IMG/VR virus record: IMGVR_UViG_3300022752_000036
Coordinates: 31,646-95,645 of that record
Length of the DNA: 64,000 nt
Source: a virus
Strand: one strand, 5' to 3'
Part shown: positions 19,150 to 26,051 of the stretch, piece after piece
Numbering within the stretch: position 1 is the first letter of the stretch
Layout of the letters: the number at the start of each line of letters is the position of its first letter
Translations under genes and position numbers: made by a program
Notes under the pieces: generated by a model
Databases searched by the model: none
The model's input: the letters and a program-made list of their open reading frames with translations, nothing else
Told to the model about the DNA's origin: nothing

Positions 19150-19454
19150 AAATTTGCGTTATCATCATCCATCTTAATTCCACCACAGACTTCTAGAATT
19201 CTGTTGATTGTTGGAATGTCAAGTGCTGCTTCTAGCGCATCTTTATCTTTTACCAGGTTTGGAAGTTGGCCTTCAAGCGCCACTCCGCATGCCTCAATTA
19301 ACAGATCAAGCGATTGTGATTGTTCTGTAACATCTGCAGTTTTGGTAATGACTGCCATAAACTTTCTTAGTTCTTTAATAGATAACGGCTTCAATTTTGC
19401 TATTGAGCCATCTTGTAGAGTAACTTCTTCTACGTTATATACTGTAGTTGCCAA
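19116..19454 (-). CDS. tail assembly chaperone G
   Basis: 112-residue helical protein just upstream of the tape measure gene, the standard place of the G chaperone that coats the tape measure protein during tail assembly. The start is TTG at 19454, fixed by AAGGAGG at ideal spacing. The body resembles other tail chaperones (LKPLSIKELRKFMAVITKTA, then LLIEACGVAL). Near the end, in frame, is the slippery A AAT TTA followed by about 13 more codons and TAG, so most ribosomes stop here and a minority make the G-T fusion. Confidence 0.85.
   Translation of the reverse strand: MATTVYNVEEVTLQDGSIAKLKPLSIKELRKFMAVITKTADVTEQSQSLDLLIEACGVALEGQLPNLVKDKDALEAALDIPTINRILEVCGGIKMDDDNANLTQAAVLAGMN
19149..19155 (-). 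promoter_or_regulatory. -1 ribosomal frameshift slippery site A_AAT_TTA
   Basis: In the zero frame of the chaperone gene the codons read gcA AAT TTA. This fits the X XXY YYZ rule for simultaneous -1 slippage to AAA TTT. It lies 12 codons before the zero-frame stop and opens the 120-codon downstream frame. A GGCGGCGG-rich stretch follows within 6-15 bases and may form the stimulatory structure. Confidence 0.8.
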
Positions 19455-19480
19455 TTTATCCTCCTTGGATAGTCTTAATT

Positions 19481-19509
19481 ATTATAGCATAATGATATTA
19501 CAGACACAA
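19481..19509 (-). promoter_or_regulatory. promoter for tail chaperone/tape measure operon
   Basis: Minus strand TTGTGT, 17 bases, TATAAT, with TGC in front of the -10 (extended -10). It lies just after the terminator of the major tail gene and 27 bases before the TTG start of the chaperone, so it restarts transcription for the tail module. The -35 is weak. Confidence 0.5.
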
Positions 19510-19513
19510 TAAC

Positions 19514-19537
19514 AAAGCCCCCTAAAAAGGGGGCTTT
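19514..19537 (-). terminator. rho-independent terminator after major tail protein
   Basis: Perfect 9-bp stem AAAGCCCCC/GGGGGCTTT with a TAAAAA loop, 16 bases past the major tail protein stop. The U-rich tail on the minus strand is short (TTTGTTATTG). Limited read-through would lower tape-measure expression relative to the tube protein. Confidence 0.85.
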
Positions 19538-19552
19538 ATTATCTTAATTTAA

Positions 19553-20236
19553 TTAAGCTGGGGTCCAAGTACGGTCAATAATCTTTCCGTACTCTGATCC
19601 TACGTAACCTGCGTCTGGAAGAAGACGGAATGTTACTGGGAAAGATGTTGGTGTATTACGAGCAAGTGAGAATTGTGACTGTTGTACAGACAATACACGA
19701 CGTGCATAGTAAATACGCTCTGAGTTTGGTGTTACATCTGTTGGAGCTTGTCCAATAGCTACGAGCTGACGCTCTGTTGGAGCAACACCGAGAGATCCTG
19801 CTTCAAGTCCAAGAGTCTTTCCTGAATTTGTAAGAGTTGATTGTCCCTGTCCGAAAACTACAAGAACGTTCTCAAGTGTTCCTTCTGCCATTTCTGTTGC
19901 GATCATAACTTCCATCGCAGACTTAAATAGCTTTGCTGTATCCAGCAACTGGTCAACAGTTACTGAATCGTATGTTGGGTTATAAGTGATCTGAAGACCA
20001 TTGTTAGTAAATCCAACGTTACGGTAAGCATTGTTTGCTGTTGACTGTGCAGCATCTAGTGTTGTACGATAAGAAGCTGTAGCAGCAAATGCTGGAACGC
20101 CATCTTTTGCAGATGTACCAGTTCTTGCTACTCCTGGCTCTGTATTTTCGACATAACCTGATACAGTAGAGTCAGAATTCGAGATGTAGAGCGGTGAAGC
20201 TCCCACAAGAATATTTTTGGCTGAGTTAAATGCCAT
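19553..20236 (-). CDS. major tail (tube) protein
   Basis: 227-residue protein between the tail terminator and the tail chaperones, the conserved location of the tube subunit. The sequence is Thr/Ser/Ala-rich and beta-stranded (NNGLQITYNPTYDSVTVDQL, FPVTFRLLPDAGYVGSEYG). A strong AGGAGG precedes ATG. It is bracketed by its own two promoters and a terminator, as expected for one of the most abundant virion proteins. Its base composition is richer in G+C at codon ends than neighbouring tail-fibre genes, as is the capsid gene, consistent with codon selection for high expression. Confidence 0.85.
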   Translation of the reverse strand: MAFNSAKNILVGASPLYISNSDSTVSGYVENTEPGVARTGTSAKDGVPAFAATASYRTTLDAAQSTANNAYRNVGFTNNGLQITYNPTYDSVTVDQLLDTAKLFKSAMEVMIATEMAEGTLENVLVVFGQGQSTLTNSGKTLGLEAGSLGVAPTERQLVAIGQAPTDVTPNSERIYYARRVLSVQQSQFSLARNTPTSFPVTFRLLPDAGYVGSEYGKIIDRTWTPA

Positions 20237-20262
20237 CTTTGTTTTTCCTCCTGTTTCAAAAA

Positions 20263-20291
20263 AATATATATATATATTTTGTTGCTGTCAA
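20263..20291 (-). promoter_or_regulatory. strong promoter of major tail protein gene
   Basis: Minus strand TTGACA (20291-20286), 17 bases, TATATT (20268-20263). The -10 lies within an (AT)n run. Only about 26 bases separate it from the ATG, with AGGAGG between. It is the nearer of two tandem promoters here. Confidence 0.7.
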
Positions 20292-20333
20292 TCTTTGAAT
20301 CTTTGGCTGGCTAGGCCCTTTCCTCTATATCCA

Positions 20334-20362
20334 ATTATAGGGAATTATGCCCCTTAAGGCAA
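20334..20362 (-). promoter_or_regulatory. upstream tandem promoter of major tail protein gene
   Basis: Minus strand TTGCCT (20362-20357), 17 bases, TATAAT (20339-20334), directly after the tail terminator stop codon. The same TTGCCT-N17-TATAAT pattern occurs before the protease/capsid genes at 26006-26034. The 127-base gap that holds both promoters has no other feature. Confidence 0.6.
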
Positions 20363-20363
20363 A

Positions 20364-20888
20364 TTAATCAAATCTGCCTGCTGTGTCAACATTACGGGCA
20401 TATTTAACTTCTAGTATAACGTCTGAAGAGAAGAACCCAGCTAGTTCTTCAGAGGGGGTGGTCGGAGATATATCAGCTATAAATACGCTATAGAACTTAA
20501 ATTTTTCAGATAACACTGAATAATCTCTATTTATTTCAGTAGCCGTCTCGTCCATTCTTCTATATACGTCAGTCATCATATTTCGAATTTGAACTATGTC
20601 TGAAATATCTGTAGAATATATTGTAAATAAAATTTGTTCGCAACAAATAACCCAGTTTTCTTCATAGGATAACCCTATCTTGTCATAGACTATATGCTTT
20701 TTACCATTTAAAAATTGATTCATTTCTGGCAATTGTTGAACTGGTATTATAGGAATTAACTCTTCTCCTAGATTATCGCTATAATAATCTTGTGGATTAA
20801 ATAGGTCTGCTTCTAGCAATTCCTGCCAAAGATGCGATCTTAAATCATACATTACATCATGTTTATAATCATTAACTGACGGGCTCAT
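20364..20888 (-). CDS. tail terminator protein (putative)
   Basis: 174-residue protein immediately upstream of the major tail protein, where tail terminators usually lie. The mixed alpha/beta pattern, with an early acidic helix and a conserved-looking central strand (ENWVICCEQILFTIYST) then a helix (VQIRNMMTDVYRRMDETA), fits the gpU/Gp17-like fold. It starts behind GGAGG. It would cap the finished tail tube and join it to the neck. Assignment rests on order and predicted fold; no catalytic motif is expected. Confidence 0.65.
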   Translation of the reverse strand: MSPSVNDYKHDVMYDLRSHLWQELLEADLFNPQDYYSDNLGEELIPIIPVQQLPEMNQFLNGKKHIVYDKIGLSYEENWVICCEQILFTIYSTDISDIVQIRNMMTDVYRRMDETATEINRDYSVLSEKFKFYSVFIADISPTTPSEELAGFFSSDVILEVKYARNVDTAGRFD

Positions 20889-21667
20889 TAAATTCCTCCA
20901 AATGCTGATGCCACTGCAGAAGTTGCTTGTAAATCTACAGTATTAGGCGAAAATGAGTATCTAACTTTTTTAATATCAACAGGAAGCTTCATTGCTTTTG
21001 TTAAAGAAGAATTGAATATTTGCTGGAACCCTGATTTCTTGATAGATAAATTTACAAGATTGCTTGTAAAAAATCTTGCATATGCAATTTGAAATCTATT
21101 TGTTGCTTTTCCTCCACCTGGTTTTTTAACAGTAACTGCTGCTCCCTTTGGCATTCTAATAACTCTTTCATCTATTTCAAATACAAGTCTTTCTGCTGCA
21201 CGTGGACGTATTACAACTGGATCTCCAGCTTCCATAACTGCTGCTTTATTTTTAAAAACGTGACGTGATTTTCCATAGTTTGTAGGCACCATTGATTTTG
21301 AATCTTTAAATGAATATCCTAATCTAAAAGATAAACCTATTGATTCTCTAATTTCTAGAGCAAATAATCTAGATGTTTTATTTCCCGTCTTTTTCCATTC
21401 ATACACATGATGAAGTGTTGATGGATTTATTCTTGCCTGTGCATCTATATATTCTCCAAAATCTTTTTGAATTTGAGAAAATATAACGCTACGAAATTTT
21501 TCTTGAAATTGTTTATTTGTTGTAAGTTTAGACATTACTTTAGATTGATAATATACTGCAGCAGAAACTTGTGCTACTGTACTATCTTTTAATACAATGC
21601 CAGAAGTACCAGACATGTACTTATGTAGTCCGCTGGCTGCTTGTACCAATACTGCACTAGAGTCCAA
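20888..21667 (-). CDS. neck protein (HK97 gp10-like, putative)
   Basis: 259-residue basic protein in the connector cluster between head closure and tail terminator. The early part is helical with Lys/Gln-rich segments; the middle holds VIRPRAAERLVFEID and strongly basic strands. It resembles larger members of the HK97-gp10-type tail completion/neck family. The start is TTG at 21667, overlapping the stop of the head closure gene by 11 bases, with AGG just upstream. Its job is probably linking capsid connector and tail terminator, from order. Confidence 0.6.
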   Translation of the reverse strand: MDSSAVLVQAASGLHKYMSGTSGIVLKDSTVAQVSAAVYYQSKVMSKLTTNKQFQEKFRSVIFSQIQKDFGEYIDAQARINPSTLHHVYEWKKTGNKTSRLFALEIRESIGLSFRLGYSFKDSKSMVPTNYGKSRHVFKNKAAVMEAGDPVVIRPRAAERLVFEIDERVIRMPKGAAVTVKKPGGGKATNRFQIAYARFFTSNLVNLSIKKSGFQQIFNSSLTKAMKLPVDIKKVRYSFSPNTVDLQATSAVASAFGGI

Positions 21668-22085
21668 TTACCTGGTTCTCCGATCTTTTAATTGTAGTGT
21701 TATAACCAACAACCACTCCAAACAAATCTGTTATAGGTGTTGTTCCCATAACTTCAAAAACAGTAGGTGTATCGGTTGGAAAGTTTTGTTCTACCCATAT
21801 TACTGTTCCTTCTGCGTCACGTAAATTAGTTATTTTTTCACGATATCCAATTTTACCTATTGTTCTAATTTGTATGATTTGCTCATTAGTATATTTATTA
21901 CTTAAAACTTGCTTGTCTCCGCTTCTAGAAGAAGAAGAATTAGATATGACTCCTTTTGCATGACAAGGTATACTTCTATCATATTGCCATTCTTTTTTTA
22001 ATTGTCCGCTGTCAGGATCTTGATAGTCTATTTGTTTATAGACGTCCATATTCATGCTTAATATAGAATCTATTAAATCATTCAT
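21657..22085 (-). CDS. head closure protein (putative)
   Basis: 142 residues, all-beta after a short helical N-terminus. The pattern IIQIRTIGKIGYREKITNLR and PTVFEVMGTTPITD resembles head closure (Hc1/SPP1 gp16-like) proteins that plug the connector after packaging. Its order, adaptor then head closure then neck then tail terminator, is the canonical siphovirus connector order. ATG overlaps the adaptor stop as TAATG. Confidence 0.65.
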   Translation of the reverse strand: MNDLIDSILSMNMDVYKQIDYQDPDSGQLKKEWQYDRSIPCHAKGVISNSSSSRSGDKQVLSNKYTNEQIIQIRTIGKIGYREKITNLRDAEGTVIWVEQNFPTDTPTVFEVMGTTPITDLFGVVVGYNTTIKRSENQVIGL

Positions 22086-23059
22086 TATATTACTACCATT
22101 TGGCTTAGCACGTAATCTGCAAGCAAATTATCAACATATAAATTTCCTGTTGTTTTATGTGCATCTGGCGTATATTCAAAATCCCAGTCAAATGTTGATA
22201 TTGATTTAATATATTTATTTCTCCAGATTCTATCTTTTGAGAAATAGTCTTTCATGAGTTCTATACATGCTGTTTCTATATCATTTGGAACATGTGTCCA
22301 GCCAAATCTTCCTTCAATTTTGTAAGCCTGATCTTTAACAAATGCTCCTTGATATGAATCATTGATAGAAGGTGGCACTAAACCGTTAGCTGAATATACC
22401 AAATTATCCAGCGAGCTTGCTCTATTGATTCTAACTCCAAATCCAGATTCTGATATTTGTGTTTGATATATCCAATTATTAGAGTTGCTTATATTATCTA
22501 AAACAAGAACGTCGTTTTGATATATTCTATGTATTGTGCTAATTTTTGCTGGCAAAGGAAGAACATCTGATCCAGAACCGTATACGGTAACAGTGTCTAG
22601 ATATGGATAAAATTTTTGAGTTGTAAAACTTTCAATTGTTTTTCTTGCATATCTTTCTGCTTGAACAATTTGAAAATATGTTTTATAGTTAGGGTCTGAA
22701 GGATCTGAGCCTAAACCTAGCTCTTCCCCAGCCTGTGTTATGTCTACATATGGAGTTACAACAATAAGGTCATCTGTTTTTTCTAAGCTTTCTCCGTTTA
22801 CAGAATACTCCCATTTAATAACCATTCTTCTATCTCTATTTACAAGAGAAATTGGTGGATATACTTCGTAAACTCCAATATCTGTTTCAATTTTTGTAGA
22901 AACAAGGGTAGACAAAACTGTTCCTGGATTAATATTGTAAAGAGGATCTAAAGTTACATCATATATCTTAGCTGTAGGTGTAAAATCAGCATCTGCTGGA
23001 GCACCTCTCCAATATACTTTATGCTTTATTGGTGCATTGGTCCCTACTAATATCTCCAT
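22085..23059 (-). CDS. head-tail adaptor (connector) protein with beta N-terminal domain
   Basis: 324 residues. The N-terminal ~105 residues form an Ig-like beta domain (VYWRGAPADADF, MVIKWEYSVNGESLEKTDD) not usual for small adaptors. The rest starts with an adaptor-type helix (TYFQIVQAERYARKTIESFT) and ends with a long helix (DIETACIELMKDYFSKDRIW), fitting SPP1 gp15/HK97 gp6-like adaptors. It would bind below the portal. The unusual length comes from the N-terminal extension, which may be exposed on the capsid neck or help in assembly. Confidence 0.7.
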   Translation of the reverse strand: MEILVGTNAPIKHKVYWRGAPADADFTPTAKIYDVTLDPLYNINPGTVLSTLVSTKIETDIGVYEVYPPISLVNRDRRMVIKWEYSVNGESLEKTDDLIVVTPYVDITQAGEELGLGSDPSDPNYKTYFQIVQAERYARKTIESFTTQKFYPYLDTVTVYGSGSDVLPLPAKISTIHRIYQNDVLVLDNISNSNNWIYQTQISESGFGVRINRASSLDNLVYSANGLVPPSINDSYQGAFVKDQAYKIEGRFGWTHVPNDIETACIELMKDYFSKDRIWRNKYIKSISTFDWDFEYTPDAHKTTGNLYVDNLLADYVLSQMVVI

Positions 23060-23069
23060 TTAGTAAAGA

Positions 23070-23477
23070 TTATCCGTAATACTCCTGTACTTCCTTTGGG
23101 GTAGCTAAACGGAAACCTTCCTCCTTGTCAAAAATTTCTTGAGCTTGATTTTCATTCATTGCAACAAACGGATGCTCTTTTGTAAATGTAAAACCAAGAA
23201 TATCATATCTAAAATTTTCTCTAGTCATTCTAACTAGTACTGTATCCTCTGCATTAATTGATTTTGTATCAAGCCTTGGAAGAACTTCTTCTGATGCAAA
23301 AGCGTCCTCGTTAGCCTCTTTAACTGTATCAAGTGTCTTTTGATATACTGACCAGGTCACGCCTTCTTCTGCTAATGCGGCAATTATATTTGCCTTGCTT
23401 TTAATTCCGTCAGTATCTACTGCAAAGTTCTCTGCAATTTCTCTGAGTTCTGCGACTTTTAATGTCTCAAATGACAT
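23070..23477 (-). CDS. SAP/HeH-domain protein near major capsid, 135 aa
   Basis: The N-terminal ~37 residues (LKVAELREIAENFAVDTDGI, then KSKANIIAALAEEG) form a helix-extension-helix SAP/HeH-like motif, common in small proteins encoded just after phage capsid genes. The C-terminus (VLVRMTRENFRYDILGFTF, FVAMNENQAQEIFD) is similar to head-fibre or capsid-accessory proteins. AAGGAG lies seven bases from ATG. Likely a minor head or connector-associated protein; the HeH module may contact DNA. Confidence 0.65.
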   Translation of the reverse strand: MSFETLKVAELREIAENFAVDTDGIKSKANIIAALAEEGVTWSVYQKTLDTVKEANEDAFASEEVLPRLDTKSINAEDTVLVRMTRENFRYDILGFTFTKEHPFVAMNENQAQEIFDKEEGFRLATPKEVQEYYG

Positions 23478-23505
23478 GTATTACTCCTTCTACTAGGTAT
23501 TAACA

Positions 23506-23534
23506 ATTATAGCATTGTTAAATTAAAATGAAAA
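23506..23534 (-). promoter_or_regulatory. promoter with inverted repeat downstream of capsid terminator
   Basis: Minus strand TTTTCA, 17 bases, TATAAT. The -10 overlaps the inverted repeat AACAAT-N6-ATTGTT (23502-23519). It lies right after the capsid terminator and before the SAP/HeH gene, so it restarts the connector operon. The -35 (23534-23529) falls at the end of the terminator stem. Confidence 0.5.
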
Positions 23535-23565
23535 GCCCCCCAAAAATTTATTTTGAGGGGCCTTT
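23531..23565 (-). terminator. rho-independent terminator after major capsid gene
   Basis: Long hairpin with CCCC/GGGG core and AAAA/TTTT extensions (one or two mismatches), 22 bases past the capsid stop, followed by CTTTTCATTTT on the minus strand. Confidence 0.8.
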
Positions 23566-23586
23566 AGCGGATCTAAATCCTATATA

Positions 23587-24642
23587 TTAGGAAGCGACCT
23601 TAACGTTCTTGACAACTACCCAGCAGTCTGCCTGCTCGATTTGAACTCCTACACGAGTATACATTGTGTACTCAATAGAGTCCTTACGTGGCCAGAAGAA
23701 ACGATAAACTGTGACATCACGCTTAATACCAACAACAATGTTGTTAGGGAATGTCAAGTGTACATCTCCATGGCTTCCTGAAGCTCCTGTGTGGGTTCCT
23801 GTCTGTGTTTCTGGAAGTAGTGGAACTTCAACAATTGGAATACCAAATGCGAATGGTGCCACAAATCCTGCTGGACCACCTAGACCAGGCTGAGCTCCAC
23901 GGATAACGCTTGAAGCGATATCTTGTGGGTTAGCTGAACCATCTGAACCCAACTGTGATGTTGAGTATAGATAATCCTGGATCAAGTTTGAACCAGCAAG
24001 GAAGCGAAGGTCTGCACGGCGCTGCTTGTACTTACGTGGCATTGCCTTAAGTGCCTTGTTGAATACTTCACGAGAAATAGTTGCTCCTGTTGCATCAACA
24101 ACACGACCTGTTGCCTTTGACTTCTTTACAACGCCATCGAATGACTTGTAAAGTGCGTCTGATGTTAGAGATGTATCTCCATTTAGAAGAACATCTTCAA
24201 TGTCATTTCCTGCTTGTGTTGCCATCAAACGTGCAATATGATCTTCGAGATCTGCACCTTCGATGTTGTCCTCAAGGGACTCTGTTGAAAGCTCCCAGTC
24301 CATGCGGAGTTTCTTTGTTGTAAGAGAGATCTTTGAGAAGGTTACTGCTGAGTTAGCAGCTGTGTTTTCTCCTTCAGAAGCGAGCTTCATAAGCTTCTCG
24401 CCAACTGACATACGATCAATTTCTGCTGTATCTGACTTCAATCTTACTGTACGTGCGACCTTGCCGATTACGGTTGCGTCGAACATATAGTCAAGGAAGC
24501 GAGCAGATTGCTCTGGGTTTAGAAGACCGCCGTTGCCTGATTCGGCTGCACGGTGTACTCCACCAGCAGCGGTATCAGAAGCAAATGTGCCAGTTACTGT
24601 TGTACCAGCTGCGGCAGCTTTTTCTAATAGTTCATTGCTCAT
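23587..24642 (-). CDS. major capsid protein, HK97 fold
   Basis: 351-residue capsid subunit following the protease-scaffold gene. Family-typical segments are GLLNPEQSARFLDYMFDATV near the start, an E-loop-like stretch (KLASEGENTAANSAVTFSKI, about 87-106), then LRMDWELSTESLED, a helix with AGNDIEDVLLNGD, and the C-terminal beta part (NNIVVGIKRDVTVYRFFWPR). AGGTAGG lies upstream of ATG. G+C at third positions is clearly higher than in neighbouring genes, as expected for the most abundant protein. It is followed by a strong terminator. Confidence 0.93.
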   Translation of the reverse strand: MSNELLEKAAAAGTTVTGTFASDTAAGGVHRAAESGNGGLLNPEQSARFLDYMFDATVIGKVARTVRLKSDTAEIDRMSVGEKLMKLASEGENTAANSAVTFSKISLTTKKLRMDWELSTESLEDNIEGADLEDHIARLMATQAGNDIEDVLLNGDTSLTSDALYKSFDGVVKKSKATGRVVDATGATISREVFNKALKAMPRKYKQRRADLRFLAGSNLIQDYLYSTSQLGSDGSANPQDIASSVIRGAQPGLGGPAGFVAPFAFGIPIVEVPLLPETQTGTHTGASGSHGDVHLTFPNNIVVGIKRDVTVYRFFWPRKDSIEYTMYTRVGVQIEQADCWVVVKNVKVAS

Positions 24643-24657
24643 TGTTTTTTACCTACC

Positions 24658-25998
24658 TTAGTTAAATATTTCGTTCACGGAACCGAGGAAAGAACCGTTC
24701 CATTTAGATTTCTTGATTGTTACCTCTTCTGATCGGCCAAGATCGGAAGACTTCTTAATTGCTGTTTCTGCCTCAACGGCATCTACACGCTTTTGTACTC
24801 CTGAAAGAGTACTTTTTACTTCATTTACAGCATTTGATAATGCTGTGTGTTGTTCTGCCAACTCTGTAATTCTAGCATCTACGCTCTTGCTGAATGTCTC
24901 AACTGTTTCCTTAATTGATGCAACTTGAGCAGCATTTGATTCGGATGCCTTTGTCAAAGTATCCGAGAAAAAGCCTTTTAGTTCGCCCAACATTTTTGCA
25001 AAATCAGGTTCTGCATTGACCTCAACTTCTGATACGTCGGCTGCTTTCTCCAGAGTTTCGGCAGGAGCGTCTTCTGCAGGTGCTTCTGCTGCGGCTGGAG
25101 CCTCTGCTTCAACTGCAACTGCTTCGGCTGGAGCCTCTGCAACTGGAGTTGTCTCTTCTGCAGCTACGGCAGTCTCTTCGACAACTGCTACTGCTTCTGT
25201 ATTTTCTGACACTTCATTACCTCCTTCTGCGTTTGCCTGTTTTGCTAATTGTGTATCAGGCAACGTAAATCTTGATTGCTTATATGCATCAAGAATCTTA
25301 TCTATCTCTTTTGACTTATTAACATCTGAGCTTTCAACCCATCCAATAAGTTCTGCTGGCTTTCCAGATACTGGAGAGTCATAAGTTTTTTCTGTTGAGA
25401 TAAAAACAGAATCGCTTTCTTCGCAATAAAAAATATTTTCAATTTTTGTTTCTGCAGCAATTCCTTTAAACACAAGTTGACCATTCATCTTTTGAATTGA
25501 CAAAATGTTGCATAACTCATTTGCTGGAGAATCTACAATTGAAAGTTCAAGCAAAGAATATTCTTTAATAAATCTAGTTGTTTTTCCTGTTGCTTTATTT
25601 ACTTCATTATCAGATTCTGTAATCTTTCCGCCAATTGAGAATCCAGATAGTGTGCCATCCAAAACTTTTTCCCATGTGTCTTGTGCACCCTTAGATATGT
25701 ATGCGTCTACATACACTCCATTATAAAATTCTTTTGTTCTTGGATCATAGTATGTTTCTGGTTTAAAAGAAATCATTTTGCCTACAGCATTTGATCCATG
25801 CATCTCACGAATATTTCCACGGAAAGATTCAAAAGCTTTAATTGATGCTTCTGCTGTTACGACATCGCCTGTTTGATCCAAATTATCTAGGGTAGCAAAT
25901 CCAGATACAGTTCTTTTTTCACGGTTGACCTTAGTAAAAGGAACCGAGAGAGAAATGCTGTTTCCATCGCTGGACCACAATGATTTTTCAATATTCAT
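24658..25998 (-). CDS. prohead protease fused to scaffold
   Basis: 446-residue two-part protein. Residues 1-185 form an S78-type prohead protease: His67 in REMHGS and Ser121 in LSGFSIGG are the probable catalytic pair, followed by LLELSIVDSPAN. Residues ~258-330 are an Ala/Glu/Val/Pro-rich acidic linker, and ~335-420 are a coiled coil (FFSDTLTKASESN, ITELAEQHTALSNAVNEVKS) fitting a scaffold/delta domain that is cleaved after assembly. The ATG lies only 7 bases past a TATAAT, so the main transcript may be leaderless. It directly precedes the capsid gene. Confidence 0.88.
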   Translation of the reverse strand: MNIEKSLWSSDGNSISLSVPFTKVNREKRTVSGFATLDNLDQTGDVVTAEASIKAFESFRGNIREMHGSNAVGKMISFKPETYYDPRTKEFYNGVYVDAYISKGAQDTWEKVLDGTLSGFSIGGKITESDNEVNKATGKTTRFIKEYSLLELSIVDSPANELCNILSIQKMNGQLVFKGIAAETKIENIFYCEESDSVFISTEKTYDSPVSGKPAELIGWVESSDVNKSKEIDKILDAYKQSRFTLPDTQLAKQANAEGGNEVSENTEAVAVVEETAVAAEETTPVAEAPAEAVAVEAEAPAAAEAPAEDAPAETLEKAADVSEVEVNAEPDFAKMLGELKGFFSDTLTKASESNAAQVASIKETVETFSKSVDARITELAEQHTALSNAVNEVKSTLSGVQKRVDAVEAETAIKKSSDLGRSEEVTIKKSKWNGSFLGSVNEIFN

Positions 25999-26005
25999 AT
26001 GCTTA

Positions 26006-26034
26006 ATTATAGGTTTTTATATATCAAAAGGCAA
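26006..26034 (-). promoter_or_regulatory. promoter of protease/capsid operon
   Basis: Minus strand TTGCCT (26034-26029), 17 bases, TATAAT (26011-26006). Seven bases later comes the ATG of the protease at 25998, leaving no room for a Shine-Dalgarno. The same TTGCCT-N17-TATAAT occurs before the major tail gene. Confidence 0.65.
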
Positions 26035-26051
26035 ATAGTAGTTGAGTGAGG

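Noticed and set aside
20262-20278. (AT)n run as a separate simple repeat or replication origin
   Set aside because: It is only about 17 bases long and explained as the -10 region of the major tail promoter.
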